Shown piece by piece: positions 8,350-17,899 of a DNA stretch of 57,293 nt. Under the pieces are notes generated by a model. That model had not been told where the DNA came from, did no database searches, and saw only the letters and a program-made list of their open reading frames with translations. Numbering within the stretch: position 1 is the first letter of the stretch; each line of letters opens with the position of its first letter. The stretch is from Pyramidobacter piscolens (lineage in GTDB: Bacteria > Synergistota > Synergistia > Synergistales > Dethiosulfovibrionaceae). The stretch covers positions 1-57,293 of the forward strand of contig SFDM01000016.1 in assembly GCA_004558205.1 (NCBI GenBank). Reading direction: 5' to 3'. Both the position numbers and the translations under genes were made by a program.

Positions 8350-8474
8350 CAGTTTTGTAATTTCTGAGTCCTAATTCTATAAGTCAGAAAAATGCCCTCG
8401 GCAGCGAGCCAAATGGCTCTATGTCGGGGGCGTTTTTCTGATTTTAGACTTAGGACTCAGAAATTACAAAACTG
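8350..8474. repeat. 125-bp near-perfect palindrome (MITE-like hairpin)
   Basis: The outer arms of 25 bp (8350-8374 and 8450-8474, beginning CAGTTTTGTAATTTCTGAG) are exact inverted repeats. Inside, a second pair (TCAGAAAAATGCCC against GGGGGCGTTTTTCTGA) extends the hairpin to a small loop. No coding frame. It could be a miniature mobile element or a stable RNA hairpin that terminates transcription from 8289. Confidence 0.8.
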
Positions 8475-8524
8475 TCGCGGACCTGGGGAAGGGTGCGCTT
8501 TTTAGCTCTGCGCTCCATGCCGCT

Positions 8525-8807
8525 TTATACTAATTTTCTATTGACATGCTTAATATAAAATCGAAGAACCACATCAAAAGATTTCAACGCAAAGGTTCGC
8601 AAAGGAAAATCTTGAAAGACTTTTAGAACTGCAAGATCAAGCGAAATTTATAAATTTTCATCATGTTAGTTCATTTTTTAGTTAATAATTTAGGTTTTGT
8701 TTTTCCTTTGCGTCCTTTGTGCCCTTTCTCTTCAGCCTTTACGTTGAAATCATTTGACTTTGATATTCGGTCCGACATTAAGCATGTTTAATGCGAATTA
8801 GTATTAA
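8525..8807. repeat. Long palindromic intergenic repeat, full copy A
   Basis: About 283 bp with terminal inverted arms of roughly 100 bp: outer TACTAATT/AATTAGTA, then CATGCTTAAT, then GATTTCAACG-AAAGG and GCAAAGGAAAA. The AT-rich centre is shared with copies at 24699, 39766 and 57010. The right tip overlaps the stop codon of the iron ABC ATPase at 8804, so the element supplies that gene's TAA. Confidence 0.85.
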
Positions 8808-9910
8808 ACCACCTGCCGCCTCAGCCTCTCTTTTTCGGCGGCCTCGTCTTCGGCGGGGTACCACATGGGGCACAGGAGCTTCACGCTGCAGCGTTCGCCG
8901 GCGGAGAAGGAGATGCGGTGGGGCGTTTGGACCTTCAGCATCTGCGAACCCACGGGAATGAGGTACTCCGTGCGGTCGGTCAGGAAAATCCGTTTTTCCA
9001 CGTGGCTCTGGTAGCCGTCGCTGCCGCCGGTCAGTTCGATGGCGTTGGGGCGGGTCGCCACGACCATGCGCTCCGCTGCGCCTTCGGGGATGGCCAGATC
9101 CAGAGGGTGATCCAGGTCGCCTTCGGCGAAGACCTTGCCGTCTCTGACGTCCACGCTGAGGAAGGTGCTCTCGCCCAGGAAGCTGTGCACGAAGCGGTTG
9201 ACAGGCCGGTTGTACAGCTCCTCGGGCGTGCCGATCTGCATGATCTTGCCCATGTCGCACACCATCATGCGGTCTGAGATGGCCATGGCCTCGGACTGAT
9301 CGTGGGTGACGAAGATGATGGTGAAGTTGAACTTGCGCTGGAGCTCGCGGATCTCGAAGCGCATGGATTCGCGCAGCTTGGGGTCCAGGTTTGACAGGGG
9401 CTCGTCCAGGAGCATCACCTTGGGGCGCGTGACGATGGCGCGGGCCAGGGCGATGCGCTGCTGCTGGCCGCCGGAAAGGTCCGACGGATAGGCCTTTTCC
9501 AGCCCCGTCAGGCTAGTGTGCTTCAGCGCCTCGGCCACCTTGGCGTTGACGTCGGCACGGTTCATCTTCTGAATGCGCAGCGGGAACGCCACGTTTTCGA
9601 AGACGTTCATGTGGGGCCAGACGGCAAAGGCCTGGAAGACCATGCCGAGGCCGCGCTCTTCGGGCGGCACGTAGAGGTTTCGGCTCTTCACCGACACGGG
9701 GCGGCCGCAGAGCTCGATCTCGCCCTCGCTGAGGTCTTCGAAGCCGGCGATCATGCGCAGCGTGGTGGACTTGCCGCAGCCCGAGGGGCCGAGGAAGGAG
9801 AAGCACTCGCCCTCGTGGACGCTGAAATTGAAGTCGTCCACGGCGGTGATGTCGCCCAGGGTGCGGGTGCTGAAGCGTTTTGTGACATGGCGCAGTATGA
9901 CCTGGTCCAT
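8804..9910 (-). CDS. Iron(III)-type ABC transporter ATPase (second of two)
   Basis: A 368-residue ATPase that powers import through the neighbouring permease. Residues 1-240 form the nucleotide-binding domain with Walker A GPSGCGKST (about 40), Q-loop QAFAVWPH, signature LSGGQQQR, Walker B MLLDEP and switch histidine VTHDQ. Residues 250-368 form the TOBE-type regulatory domain usual in the PotA/FbpC/AfuC group. Four bases separate it from the permease gene. Its stop codon is provided by the repeat at 8525-8807, so the original C-terminus may have been altered. Confidence 0.9.
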   Translation of the reverse strand: MDQVILRHVTKRFSTRTLGDITAVDDFNFSVHEGECFSFLGPSGCGKSTTLRMIAGFEDLSEGEIELCGRPVSVKSRNLYVPPEERGLGMVFQAFAVWPHMNVFENVAFPLRIQKMNRADVNAKVAEALKHTSLTGLEKAYPSDLSGGQQQRIALARAIVTRPKVMLLDEPLSNLDPKLRESMRFEIRELQRKFNFTIIFVTHDQSEAMAISDRMMVCDMGKIMQIGTPEELYNRPVNRFVHSFLGESTFLSVDVRDGKVFAEGDLDHPLDLAIPEGAAERMVVATRPNAIELTGGSDGYQSHVEKRIFLTDRTEYLIPVGSQMLKVQTPHRISFSAGERCSVKLLCPMWYPAEDEAAEKERLRRQVV

Positions 9911-9914
9911 GGGC

Positions 9915-11632
9915 TTACACTCCCTTCCTGTCCCGGGTGATGCGGGAGACGATGGCGTTGCAGATCACGATGAGCACGATGGCCACGGAGCCCAGCGCCG
10001 CGGCCTGGGGCATCATGCCGGCGTCGCGCAGCGAGTAAATCTGCACGCCCAGCGTGCGGGTGTAGGGGCCGTAGAGCAGCACCGATGTGGTGACTTCGCG
10101 CATGGCGGGCAGGAAGATCAGGAAGAATCCGGCCACCATGGCGGGGCGGATCAGCGGCAGGGTGATGTCCTTCAGGCTTTCGGTGTGGGAAGCGCCGCAG
10201 GCGCGGGCGGCTTCTTCGAGGGATGGGTGGACCTGCAGCAGCGCCGCCGAGGAACTCTTCATGGAGAAGGACAGGTAGCGCGCCAGGTAGGCCACCAGGA
10301 TGATCCAGATGGTGTTGTAGAGGCTGATGCCGCCCAGGCTTCCCGACCAGGCGAGGATGACGCCCACGGCGAGCACCGTGCCGGGGATGGAGTAGGGTAG
10401 CACCGACAGCACTTCAAGGGCGCCGCGGCCGCGCGGGCGTATTTTCTGCACCACGTAGGCGATCAGGGTGCCCAGGAACATGCAGACCACGCCGGCGGTG
10501 AAGGAAACGAACAGCGAATTCTTGATGGACACGAAGGTGCCCGAGGCGGCGAAGACCTTGACGTAGTTGTTGAGCGTGAAGTTTTTGGGGATGAGCGGCA
10601 GGCCGTAAGCCTTGACCAGCCCCACGAGGAAGATCATCACCAGCGGCACCACCACGATCATGATCAGCGTGGAGATGGCCAGCAGAAGCAGCGGAACGCG
10701 GGAGCCGCGCAGCTTGATCAGCGTGGGGCGCATGCTCTTGCCCTTGATGATGTCATAGCTGCCGGCGCTGAGCACGCGCTTCTGCACGATCAGGGCCACG
10801 GAGACCACTGCCACCAGCAGTATGGACAGGGCCGCACCCTGCCGGATGCCCTCGAAGCTGCCCTCGGCGCGCTGGATGGTGTCGAAGATCTGGGTGGGCA
10901 GAGTGAAGATGCCCTGGGAGAAGCCTAGGATGGAGGGCACGCCGAAGTGGGCCAGCGAGGAGATGAGTATCAGCAGCGCGCCGGCGGAGATGGCGGGCAG
11001 CACCAGCGGCAGCGTGATCTTGCGGATCACCGTCATCTGCCGCGCGCCGGCGATGCGGGCGCATTCCTCCAGCGTGGGGTCCATGCGCTCCAGGGCGCTG
11101 ACCACCTGCATGAAGACGAAGGGGAAATAATAGGAGATCTCCACGAAGACGATGCCCCACACGGAGTTGATGTTGAAGGGTGCCGAGGCCAGCCCGAAGG
11201 TGTGCATGAGCCAGCGGTTGAGGTAGCCCGAGCGGCCGTTGAGCAGCAGGTCCCAGGCCATGGCCCCGAGAAAGGGAGGGAACATGTAGGGGATGCTGAA
11301 GAGGGCCCGCATCAGCCCCTTGGCGGGGATGTCGCTGCGTCCCAGCAGCCAGGCGTAGAACACGCCCATGGCGGTGCCGAAGAGGGTGACCCAGAAGGCG
11401 ATTTTCACCGTGTTCCACATGGAAGCCAGGGTCTTGGGGGCCAGCAGCTGGGAGGCGAAGAGCCTGGGGTCGAACTGCCCCTGGTAGAAGAAGGCGTGGT
11501 AGACGATCATGAAAATGGGGATCACCACGATGACCAGCAGCAGCACGAAGCTGAGCAGCGTCATGGCCCCGTCGAGGCTGAAACGGCGTCCGTCGAGAGC
11601 CGCCAGGTCCTTGTTGCGGCGCAGGATGGGTT

Positions 11633-11636
<4 letters not shown>
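9915..11636 (-). CDS. Iron(III)-type ABC transporter permease, fused two-domain
   Basis: The 573-residue membrane protein has two homologous halves of about 280 residues, each with around six hydrophobic helices and an EAA loop (first half ECARIAGARQMTVIRKITLPL, second half EAARACGASHTESLKDITLPL) that contacts the ATPase. This is the FbpB/SfuB/AfuB layout, so one chain can form the whole channel. Its ATG overlaps the TGA of the upstream ATPase. The substrate is inferred to be ferric iron from the family and from the binding protein upstream. Confidence 0.9.
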
Positions 11637-12721
<1,085 letters not shown>

Positions 12722-12771
12722 AGGATCACTCCTGTTGAATACAATATTGAGCACTTCATTACAATAAATAC

Positions 12772-12800
12772 GAAAAAAGGGGCAGCCGGGCTGCCCCTTT
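12772..12800 (-). terminator. Intrinsic terminator inside the iron transport operon
   Basis: On the minus strand the 11-bp stem AAGGGGCAGCC/GGCTGCCCCTT is followed by a T run. It lies between the binding-protein gene and the ATPase/permease genes and would make the binding-protein mRNA more abundant than the rest. Confidence 0.8.
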
Positions 12801-12866
12801 GGTTCAGGCTCTGTCAGAGCGCTTCAATCCACTGCCGGCGGGCGCTCGAAAGGCAGGTCAGAAGCC

Positions 12867-13011
12867 AGGTCAAAAGCTTTTAACGCAAAGGTTTCAGAAG
12901 CAAGGCCGCGAAGGGCGCAGAGGAAAAGCAGCCTGCATGGAAAACAGCTTTTGACGCTGTTCCCGCGATTCTCCTTCGCGTTCCTCTGCGTTGAAATCTT
13001 TTGACTCTGTC
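12867..13011. repeat. Palindromic intergenic repeat, short copy F
   Basis: Left arm AAAAGCTTTTAACGCAAAGG and right arm GCGTTGAAATCTTTTGAC form the inner inverted arms of the repeat family; the AT-rich centre is replaced by a shorter GC-richer stretch. It sits directly downstream of the iron-binding protein stop codon. Confidence 0.7.
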
Positions 13012-13041
13012 TCCACTGCCAGGGCCGCCGGGAAGTGATTT

Positions 13042-14022
13042 CTAACGGAAGATCTTGTCGAAGGCCTTGGCGTTTTCCTTCTGCTTGGCCACCACGTCGG
13101 CCATATCGCTGTTCATGGCCTTGGCGGCGATGGCCGCCACGTCGGCGCTCTGCGTCACGTCGCTGCGAACCGAGAGCAGGTTGTTGGCCACCAGGATCTC
13201 CTGGCCTTCCTTAGAGAGGATGAAGTCATAAAGAAGCTTGCCGTTGGCTTCGTTTTTGCAGCCCTTCACAAGGCCGATGGGGCTGAAGATGGAGACCGTG
13301 TCTTCGGGGTAGACGAAGGCGATAGGCGAGCCTTCCTTGACGAGGTTGGCGGTGACGTAGTCCAGGCACACGCCGACCTTGTAGGCGCCGGCCGCCACCT
13401 GATTGTGCGTCGCCGTGGTGCCGCTCTCGAAGTAGCACTTGTTCGCTTTCAGCTTCTCCATAAAGGGCACGCCGTATTTGGGGTTGGCCATGATGGCGTT
13501 TCTCCAGTACTTGGTGGTGCCGGCCGTGTTGGGGTCGGTCATGACTACCTGGTCGTTCCATTTGGCGTCCAGCAGGTCATTCCAGCTCTTGGGGGCGTCG
13601 GCGGCTTCCACGTTGAGCGTGTTGTAGGCGATGCCCATGTTCATCATGCGGGCGCCGGTATAGTAGCCGTCGGCGTCGATGAAGGCTTTGTCGATCATTG
13701 CGGCTTCGGGCGAGGCGTAGGGCTGCAGGATGCCCTGAGCCTTGAAAGCCACGTAGTTGGTGGGGTCGCCCACCCAGATGATGTCAGCGTCCACATGGCC
13801 GGCCTGGGCTTCGGTGGCGATCTTGGTCATCACCTTGCCGGTGCCGGCGAAATAGTACTCCATGGTCACGCCGGGATGCTTGGCCTCAAAGCCCTTCTTG
13901 ATGGCGATGAGCTGGTCTTCCTGCATCGAGGAATAGAGCATCACCGTGCCCGCGGGAGCCGCGAAAGCGGCGGCCGCCGCAAAAAGCGCGCACATGGCAA
14001 AAACAGCAGCGATTTTCTTCAT
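13042..14022 (-). CDS. Iron(III)-type ABC transporter substrate-binding protein
   Basis: A 326-residue secreted protein: signal peptide MKKIAAVFAMCALFAAAAAFA, then a mature domain starting around AGTVMLYSSM with the FbpA/AfuA-type pattern (VMLYSSMQEDQ, DIIWVGDPTNYVAFK, TTKYWRN, LSKEGQEIL). It would capture ferric iron (or a related substrate such as an organophosphonate, which the same cluster can bind) and deliver it to the permease encoded downstream. ATG 14022 has GAGGAGG upstream; the longer frame beginning 14115 lacks a ribosome site and a signal peptide. It is first in its operon, followed by an internal terminator. Confidence 0.88.
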   Translation of the reverse strand: MKKIAAVFAMCALFAAAAAFAAPAGTVMLYSSMQEDQLIAIKKGFEAKHPGVTMEYYFAGTGKVMTKIATEAQAGHVDADIIWVGDPTNYVAFKAQGILQPYASPEAAMIDKAFIDADGYYTGARMMNMGIAYNTLNVEAADAPKSWNDLLDAKWNDQVVMTDPNTAGTTKYWRNAIMANPKYGVPFMEKLKANKCYFESGTTATHNQVAAGAYKVGVCLDYVTANLVKEGSPIAFVYPEDTVSIFSPIGLVKGCKNEANGKLLYDFILSKEGQEILVANNLLSVRSDVTQSADVAAIAAKAMNSDMADVVAKQKENAKAFDKIFR

Positions 14023-14085
14023 AACTGGTCCTCCTCTGTGATTTTTTTTCAGATCATCAGGAGAAAGCTCCTGAGATTTAACTAA

Positions 14086-14115
14086 ATTATAACATGAAAC
14101 TAAATTATAGGTCAC
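14086..14115 (-). promoter_or_regulatory. Predicted promoter of the iron-binding protein gene, with direct repeats
   Basis: On the minus strand, -35 GTGACC and -10 TATAAT are 18 bases apart. The direct repeat AACTAAATTATA (plus-strand 14080-14091 and 14098-14109) overlaps the core promoter and could be an operator for an iron-responsive repressor. A small hairpin (14057-14074) lies in the leader. Confidence 0.55.
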
Positions 14116-14249
14116 GCTAAAAAAGGTATTTAAGGCCTGGCCGGCGCCGGCCGCAGCCTTGATGTCAGAACAGCGGCCGCGTTAATCATCGTTTTGCGGC
14201 ATAAACTGCCTTTAATTTTTACAAATCGGTTGCTTTTTACTTCGCGCCG

Positions 14250-14277
14250 TTGTATACTTCTATCGCGTAAATAGAAT
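14250..14277 (+). promoter_or_regulatory. Predicted promoter of the amidohydrolase operon
   Basis: TTGTAT and TAGAAT with a 16-base spacer, about 100 bases upstream of the ATG at 14376. Confidence 0.5.
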
Positions 14278-14375
14278 AATAAAGATTCTTGTTTTTTATA
14301 GATATGGCGTTTTCCCATTCTGAATTATCAACGATTCCTCTTGAGAAGTTCCAGAGGCGTTTGGAGGTTATTTGC

Positions 14376-15548
14376 ATGGCAATGAAGGCTGAGGGGCTTC
14401 CCCGCGGCATTAAGGAACTGAGAGAGGATCTGCACCGCCGTCCCGACCTGAGCGGACGCGAAGAGCGCACGTCGGCGATCGCCGCGTCAGAGCTGGACAA
14501 GGCTGGAATCGGCGTGATCCATGCCGAAGGATACAGCCTTGTGGGCGTTCTTGAAGGGGCTGCCCCGGGAAAGACGCTGGCTTTGCGCGCCGACATGGAC
14601 GCTCTGCCGATTCAGGAGAACGAGAACAACCTTAAGGGCAAAAGAGCCCTGTGCTCCGAGATTGCCGGCGCCGCTCATATGTGCGGCCATGATTTCCATA
14701 CGGCGGCGCTTTTGGGCGCGGCGCGGCGTCTGGCGGCGCGGAGAGATTCCTTCAAAGGGCGGATTTTGTTCTGTTTTGAATCAGGGGAGGAAAAAGGCTG
14801 CGGTTACAAGGCCGTGCTGGATCAGCTCGAAAAACTGGGGCTGCCCGACGCTGGCTTCGGCATCCACGTGCGTTCCGACTTCCCCTGCGGAACCATGGCC
14901 GTTCACAGCGGCCCCTGCATGGCCGGGACGCTGAGCTTTGCCGTTGACGTCCATGGAAAGAGCGGCCATGGCGCGCGTCCCGACCAGGCCCTGGATCCGA
15001 TCAACTGCGCGGCTCAGATCATCTGCAGCGCCAACGCGATCCTCGCCCGGCGCGTCAACCCCCTGGAAGCGGCGGTGCTCGGCGTCTGTTCCATCCACGG
15101 CGGCTCTATCCACAACAGGATTCCCGATCTCTGCCGCATGGAAGGCACCATGAGGTACTTTAACGACCATCTGGGCGAGAAGATGAAGATTATGCTGGAG
15201 CAGGTTGTGTCGGGCACGTCTCTGGCGAACGGCTGCCACTCGGAAATGAGCTGGAGAGGCCCCTGCCCCGCGGTGGTGAACGATCAAGCGCTGGCGGAGA
15301 TCGTCCGGGCGCAGGCGGAATCCATTCAGGGCGTCGGCCTGCTCGACGCCGAGCCCTGGACGGCTTCGGACAGTATGGGGCACTACGCGAAGGCCTTTCC
15401 CTGCGTCTATGCCTTTGTGGGCTGCGCGAACGAGGCGAAGGGCTGCGGCGCGCCCCATCACAGCGACCTCTTCGAGGCCGACGAGGACTGTCTGCCCCTC
15501 TGCGTAGAGCTCACGGTCCGCTTTGCCGAAGAATATCTGAAGAGCTGA
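14376..15548 (+). CDS. M20-family amidohydrolase (N-acyl amino acid / hippurate hydrolase type)
   Basis: The 390-residue cytosolic metallohydrolase probably releases a free amino acid from an N-acylated one. Metal-site and catalytic motifs are all visible: LRADMDALPI, MCGHDFHTA, SGEEKGCG with the catalytic Glu, HVRSDFPCGT, and the C-terminal HHSDLFEADED. The start at 14376 has GGAGG 9 bases upstream; an in-frame ATG at 14289 would add 29 residues that do not look like the family. It leads an operon with a polar amino-acid ABC importer, suggesting that the imported compound is an acylated or conjugated amino acid. An aminobenzoyl-glutamate or indole-acetyl amino-acid hydrolase role is possible. 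Confidence 0.88.
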   Translation: MAMKAEGLPRGIKELREDLHRRPDLSGREERTSAIAASELDKAGIGVIHAEGYSLVGVLEGAAPGKTLALRADMDALPIQENENNLKGKRALCSEIAGAAHMCGHDFHTAALLGAARRLAARRDSFKGRILFCFESGEEKGCGYKAVLDQLEKLGLPDAGFGIHVRSDFPCGTMAVHSGPCMAGTLSFAVDVHGKSGHGARPDQALDPINCAAQIICSANAILARRVNPLEAAVLGVCSIHGGSIHNRIPDLCRMEGTMRYFNDHLGEKMKIMLEQVVSGTSLANGCHSEMSWRGPCPAVVNDQALAEIVRAQAESIQGVGLLDAEPWTASDSMGHYAKAFPCVYAFVGCANEAKGCGAPHHSDLFEADEDCLPLCVELTVRFAEEYLKS

Positions 15549-15619
15549 TAAAAGTGTGTTTTATCGGCAGCGTGTGAAAGCGCTGCCGGTCTTAACTCAT
15601 TATGAAAGAGGTAGAAATC

Positions 15620-16402
15620 ATGAAGTTTTCAAAGATGTGCTTTGCCGCGGCGGCTGCGGCGATAGTTTGGGCGGGAGCGGCCTTTGCGGCCGACGGAGAG
15701 ACCATGAAGGCGGTCGTCGGCGGTACGGAATACGGCAGGCCCTACATCTTCAGGGCAAAAGACGGCGGCGTCGACGGCTTTGAACATGACATGTGGACGG
15801 AGATCGCCAAACGCGCCAATCTCGAAGTGGAGTACAAGTTCAACAGCTTCGCGGCGCTCTTCGGCATGATGGACAACGGCGAAATCGATGTGATCGCCCA
15901 TTTTGTTGGCTGCACGCCCGCGCGTCTCGAGAAATATGCCTTCTCCGACATCTACGCCTACGCGGCGCTGCGCCTGATGTTGAAGGAAGGCTCCGCGCCC
16001 GTCAGCAAGGCGGAGGATCTCTGGGGCAAGTCTGTCGGCGTGTCCGCCGGTTCCGCGGCGGCGGGCGTGCTGAAGCGCCTGGATCCTGAGGGCAAGATCG
16101 ACATCCGCATCTACGACAACTGGAAGCTGATTCCTCGCGACGTTGAGATGGATCGCGTATTTGCCTACTTTGGCAACTCCGTGTCCATGATCAACGATAT
16201 GAAGGCCATGGGCGTGAAGTGCATGATGAACCCCTGGATATTGAACGCCACCAAGGTCGCCTATCCCTATTCGCGCGGCCGCGAATACAGCGAAAAACTC
16301 ATGGCGCGCGTCAACAAGGCTTTGGCCGATATGGGCGCCGACGGGACGATCAAGAAGATTTCCGAGAAGTGGTTCAGCCTCGACGTCACGATCAGTGACT
16401 AG
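15620..16402 (+). CDS. Polar amino-acid ABC transporter substrate-binding protein
   Basis: A 260-residue SBP_bac_3-type protein: signal peptide (MKFSKMCFAAAAAAIVWAG, cleavage near AFA-AD), then the family pattern of EYGRPYIFRAKDGGVDGFEHDMW, FGMMDNGEIDVIA and the YAFSDIYAYAA lobe. It would bind an amino acid or derivative in the periplasm for the permease at 16405. GAAAGAGG precedes ATG 15620. Two bases separate its stop from the permease start. Confidence 0.9.
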   Translation: MKFSKMCFAAAAAAIVWAGAAFAADGETMKAVVGGTEYGRPYIFRAKDGGVDGFEHDMWTEIAKRANLEVEYKFNSFAALFGMMDNGEIDVIAHFVGCTPARLEKYAFSDIYAYAALRLMLKEGSAPVSKAEDLWGKSVGVSAGSAAAGVLKRLDPEGKIDIRIYDNWKLIPRDVEMDRVFAYFGNSVSMINDMKAMGVKCMMNPWILNATKVAYPYSRGREYSEKLMARVNKALADMGADGTIKKISEKWFSLDVTISD

Positions 16403-16404
16403 CC

Positions 16405-17076
16405 ATGGTCTTTGACGGAAGCTATTTTCTGGAGCTCTTTCCGGCCATCCTGCCGGGACTGAAGAACACGCTGTCCATCACGGCGCTGAGCTATCTTTTC
16501 GGCCTGCTGATCGGGCTGGTGGTGGCTCTGATCTACAGGAACAGAGTCCCCGTGCTCTATCCTCTGGCTCAAGTCTATGTGTCCTTTTTTCGCGGCGCGC
16601 CCGTGGTGGCGCTGCTCTTTCTGATCTACTTCGGTGTGCCTCGGATTCTGCCGGCCGTTGGAAAGCTGATGAACGCCTACACGGCGACGGTGATCACCAT
16701 CTCGCTGAACATCTCGGCCTACATGTCCGAGTCCATCCGCGCCTCCATGGACGCCGTAAGCAAGGGACAGATCGAGGCGGGGATGGCCGAGGGCATGACG
16801 AACTGGCAGGTCTTCAGGCACATCGTACTGCCTCAGGCGGGAAGGATCGCCCTGCCCAGTCTGAGCAACAACCTGGTGGTGACCCTCAAGGGAACGGCCA
16901 TTGCCTTCACGATCGGCGTGTCGGAGCTCATGGGGAAGATGAACATCGAAGTTTCCAATACCTACCGATATTTTGAATGCTACGCCGCTGTGGTGATCGT
17001 CTACTGGGGCCTGGTTGCGGCGGTCACGGCGATTCAGAAGCGCTGGGAAAACCGCCTTGAGCGGGCCTATCGCTGA
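16405..17076 (+). CDS. Polar amino-acid ABC transporter permease
   Basis: A 223-residue inner-membrane protein with about five hydrophobic helices and the HisM/GlnP-type loop EAGMAEGMTNWQVFRHIVLPQA that docks on the ATPase. A single permease gene implies a homodimeric channel. No strong ribosome site is seen, and tight spacing suggests translational coupling to the binding-protein gene. Confidence 0.9.
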   Translation: MVFDGSYFLELFPAILPGLKNTLSITALSYLFGLLIGLVVALIYRNRVPVLYPLAQVYVSFFRGAPVVALLFLIYFGVPRILPAVGKLMNAYTATVITISLNISAYMSESIRASMDAVSKGQIEAGMAEGMTNWQVFRHIVLPQAGRIALPSLSNNLVVTLKGTAIAFTIGVSELMGKMNIEVSNTYRYFECYAAVVIVYWGLVAAVTAIQKRWENRLERAYR

Positions 17077-17084
17077 GGAGGCCG

Positions 17085-17825
17085 ATGATGCTCAAAGTTG
17101 AACACCTGTACAAAAGCTTCAACGCCCTGCCAGTCCTGACCGACGTCTCCTTTGCGATGAAGCGCGGCGAGACTCTGGTTGTGATCGGTCCGTCGGGAAC
17201 GGGCAAGTCCACACTGCTGCGGAGCATTAACTTTCTGGAGCGGCCTGACCGCGGCGTCGTGGAGATCGACGGTTTCCGCGTGGACAGCGCGGCGGCCGGA
17301 AAAAAGGAAATCTACGCCCTGAGGCGGAAGACCTCCATGGTCTTTCAGAGCTATAACCTGATTCAGCACAGGACGGCGGCGCAGAACATCGCCGATCCTC
17401 TGGAGATCGTTCAGCGGATGAAGCCGGCGGAAGCCATTGAAGCTGCCGAGGAGGCTCTGCGCAGCGTCGGCCTGTCCGACAAGAGCGGCGCCTATCCGCA
17501 TCAGCTCTCGGGAGGCCAGCAGCAGCGCGTGGGCATCGCTCGCGCTCTGGTACTGAAACCCAGCGTTATGCTTTTGGACGAACCTACGTCGGCGTTGGAT
17601 CCCGAACTGGTCGGCGGAGTTCTGGAAGTGATCCGCGGCCTGGTGAAACAGCACGTCACGATGATCATCGTAACCCACGAAATGCGTTTTGCCCGGAACG
17701 CGGCGGATCGGGTTCTGTTCATGGATCAGGGCAGAATCGCCGAAGACGGCACGCCCGCCTATATTTTTGAAGAATGCCCCAACCCCCGAGTGCACCAGTT
17801 TCTGGATCAGGTCGGCGCTCATTAA
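17085..17825 (+). CDS. Polar amino-acid ABC transporter ATPase
   Basis: The 246-residue GlnQ/HisP-type ATPase carries Walker A GPSGTGKST, Q-loop FQSYNLIQH, signature LSGGQQQR, Walker B VMLLDEPTSALDPE and the switch VTHEMRFA. GAGGAGG overlaps the permease end. It ends the operon, with a pair of parS-like palindromes between it and the convergent aldolase gene. Confidence 0.93.
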   Translation: MMLKVEHLYKSFNALPVLTDVSFAMKRGETLVVIGPSGTGKSTLLRSINFLERPDRGVVEIDGFRVDSAAAGKKEIYALRRKTSMVFQSYNLIQHRTAAQNIADPLEIVQRMKPAEAIEAAEEALRSVGLSDKSGAYPHQLSGGQQQRVGIARALVLKPSVMLLDEPTSALDPELVGGVLEVIRGLVKQHVTMIIVTHEMRFARNAADRVLFMDQGRIAEDGTPAYIFEECPNPRVHQFLDQVGAH

Positions 17826-17828
17826 AAA

Positions 17829-17844
17829 TGTTCCACGTAGAACA
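17829..17844. other. parS-like site 3 (one mismatch)
   Basis: TGTTCCACGTAGAACA differs from the perfect palindrome at one base. It lies 23 bases from site 4, in the gap between two convergent genes. Confidence 0.6.
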
Positions 17845-17867
17845 TTCCCAGGAATGATTCCTGAAAA

Positions 17868-17883
17868 TGTTCCACGTGGAACA
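17868..17883. other. parS-like site 4
   Basis: Perfect TGTTCCACGTGGAACA, flanked by AAAA and TTTTT so the palindrome could also act as a bidirectional terminator between the convergent ABC ATPase and aldolase genes. Confidence 0.75.
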
Positions 17884-17899
17884 TTTTTGTAGGCTCTCG

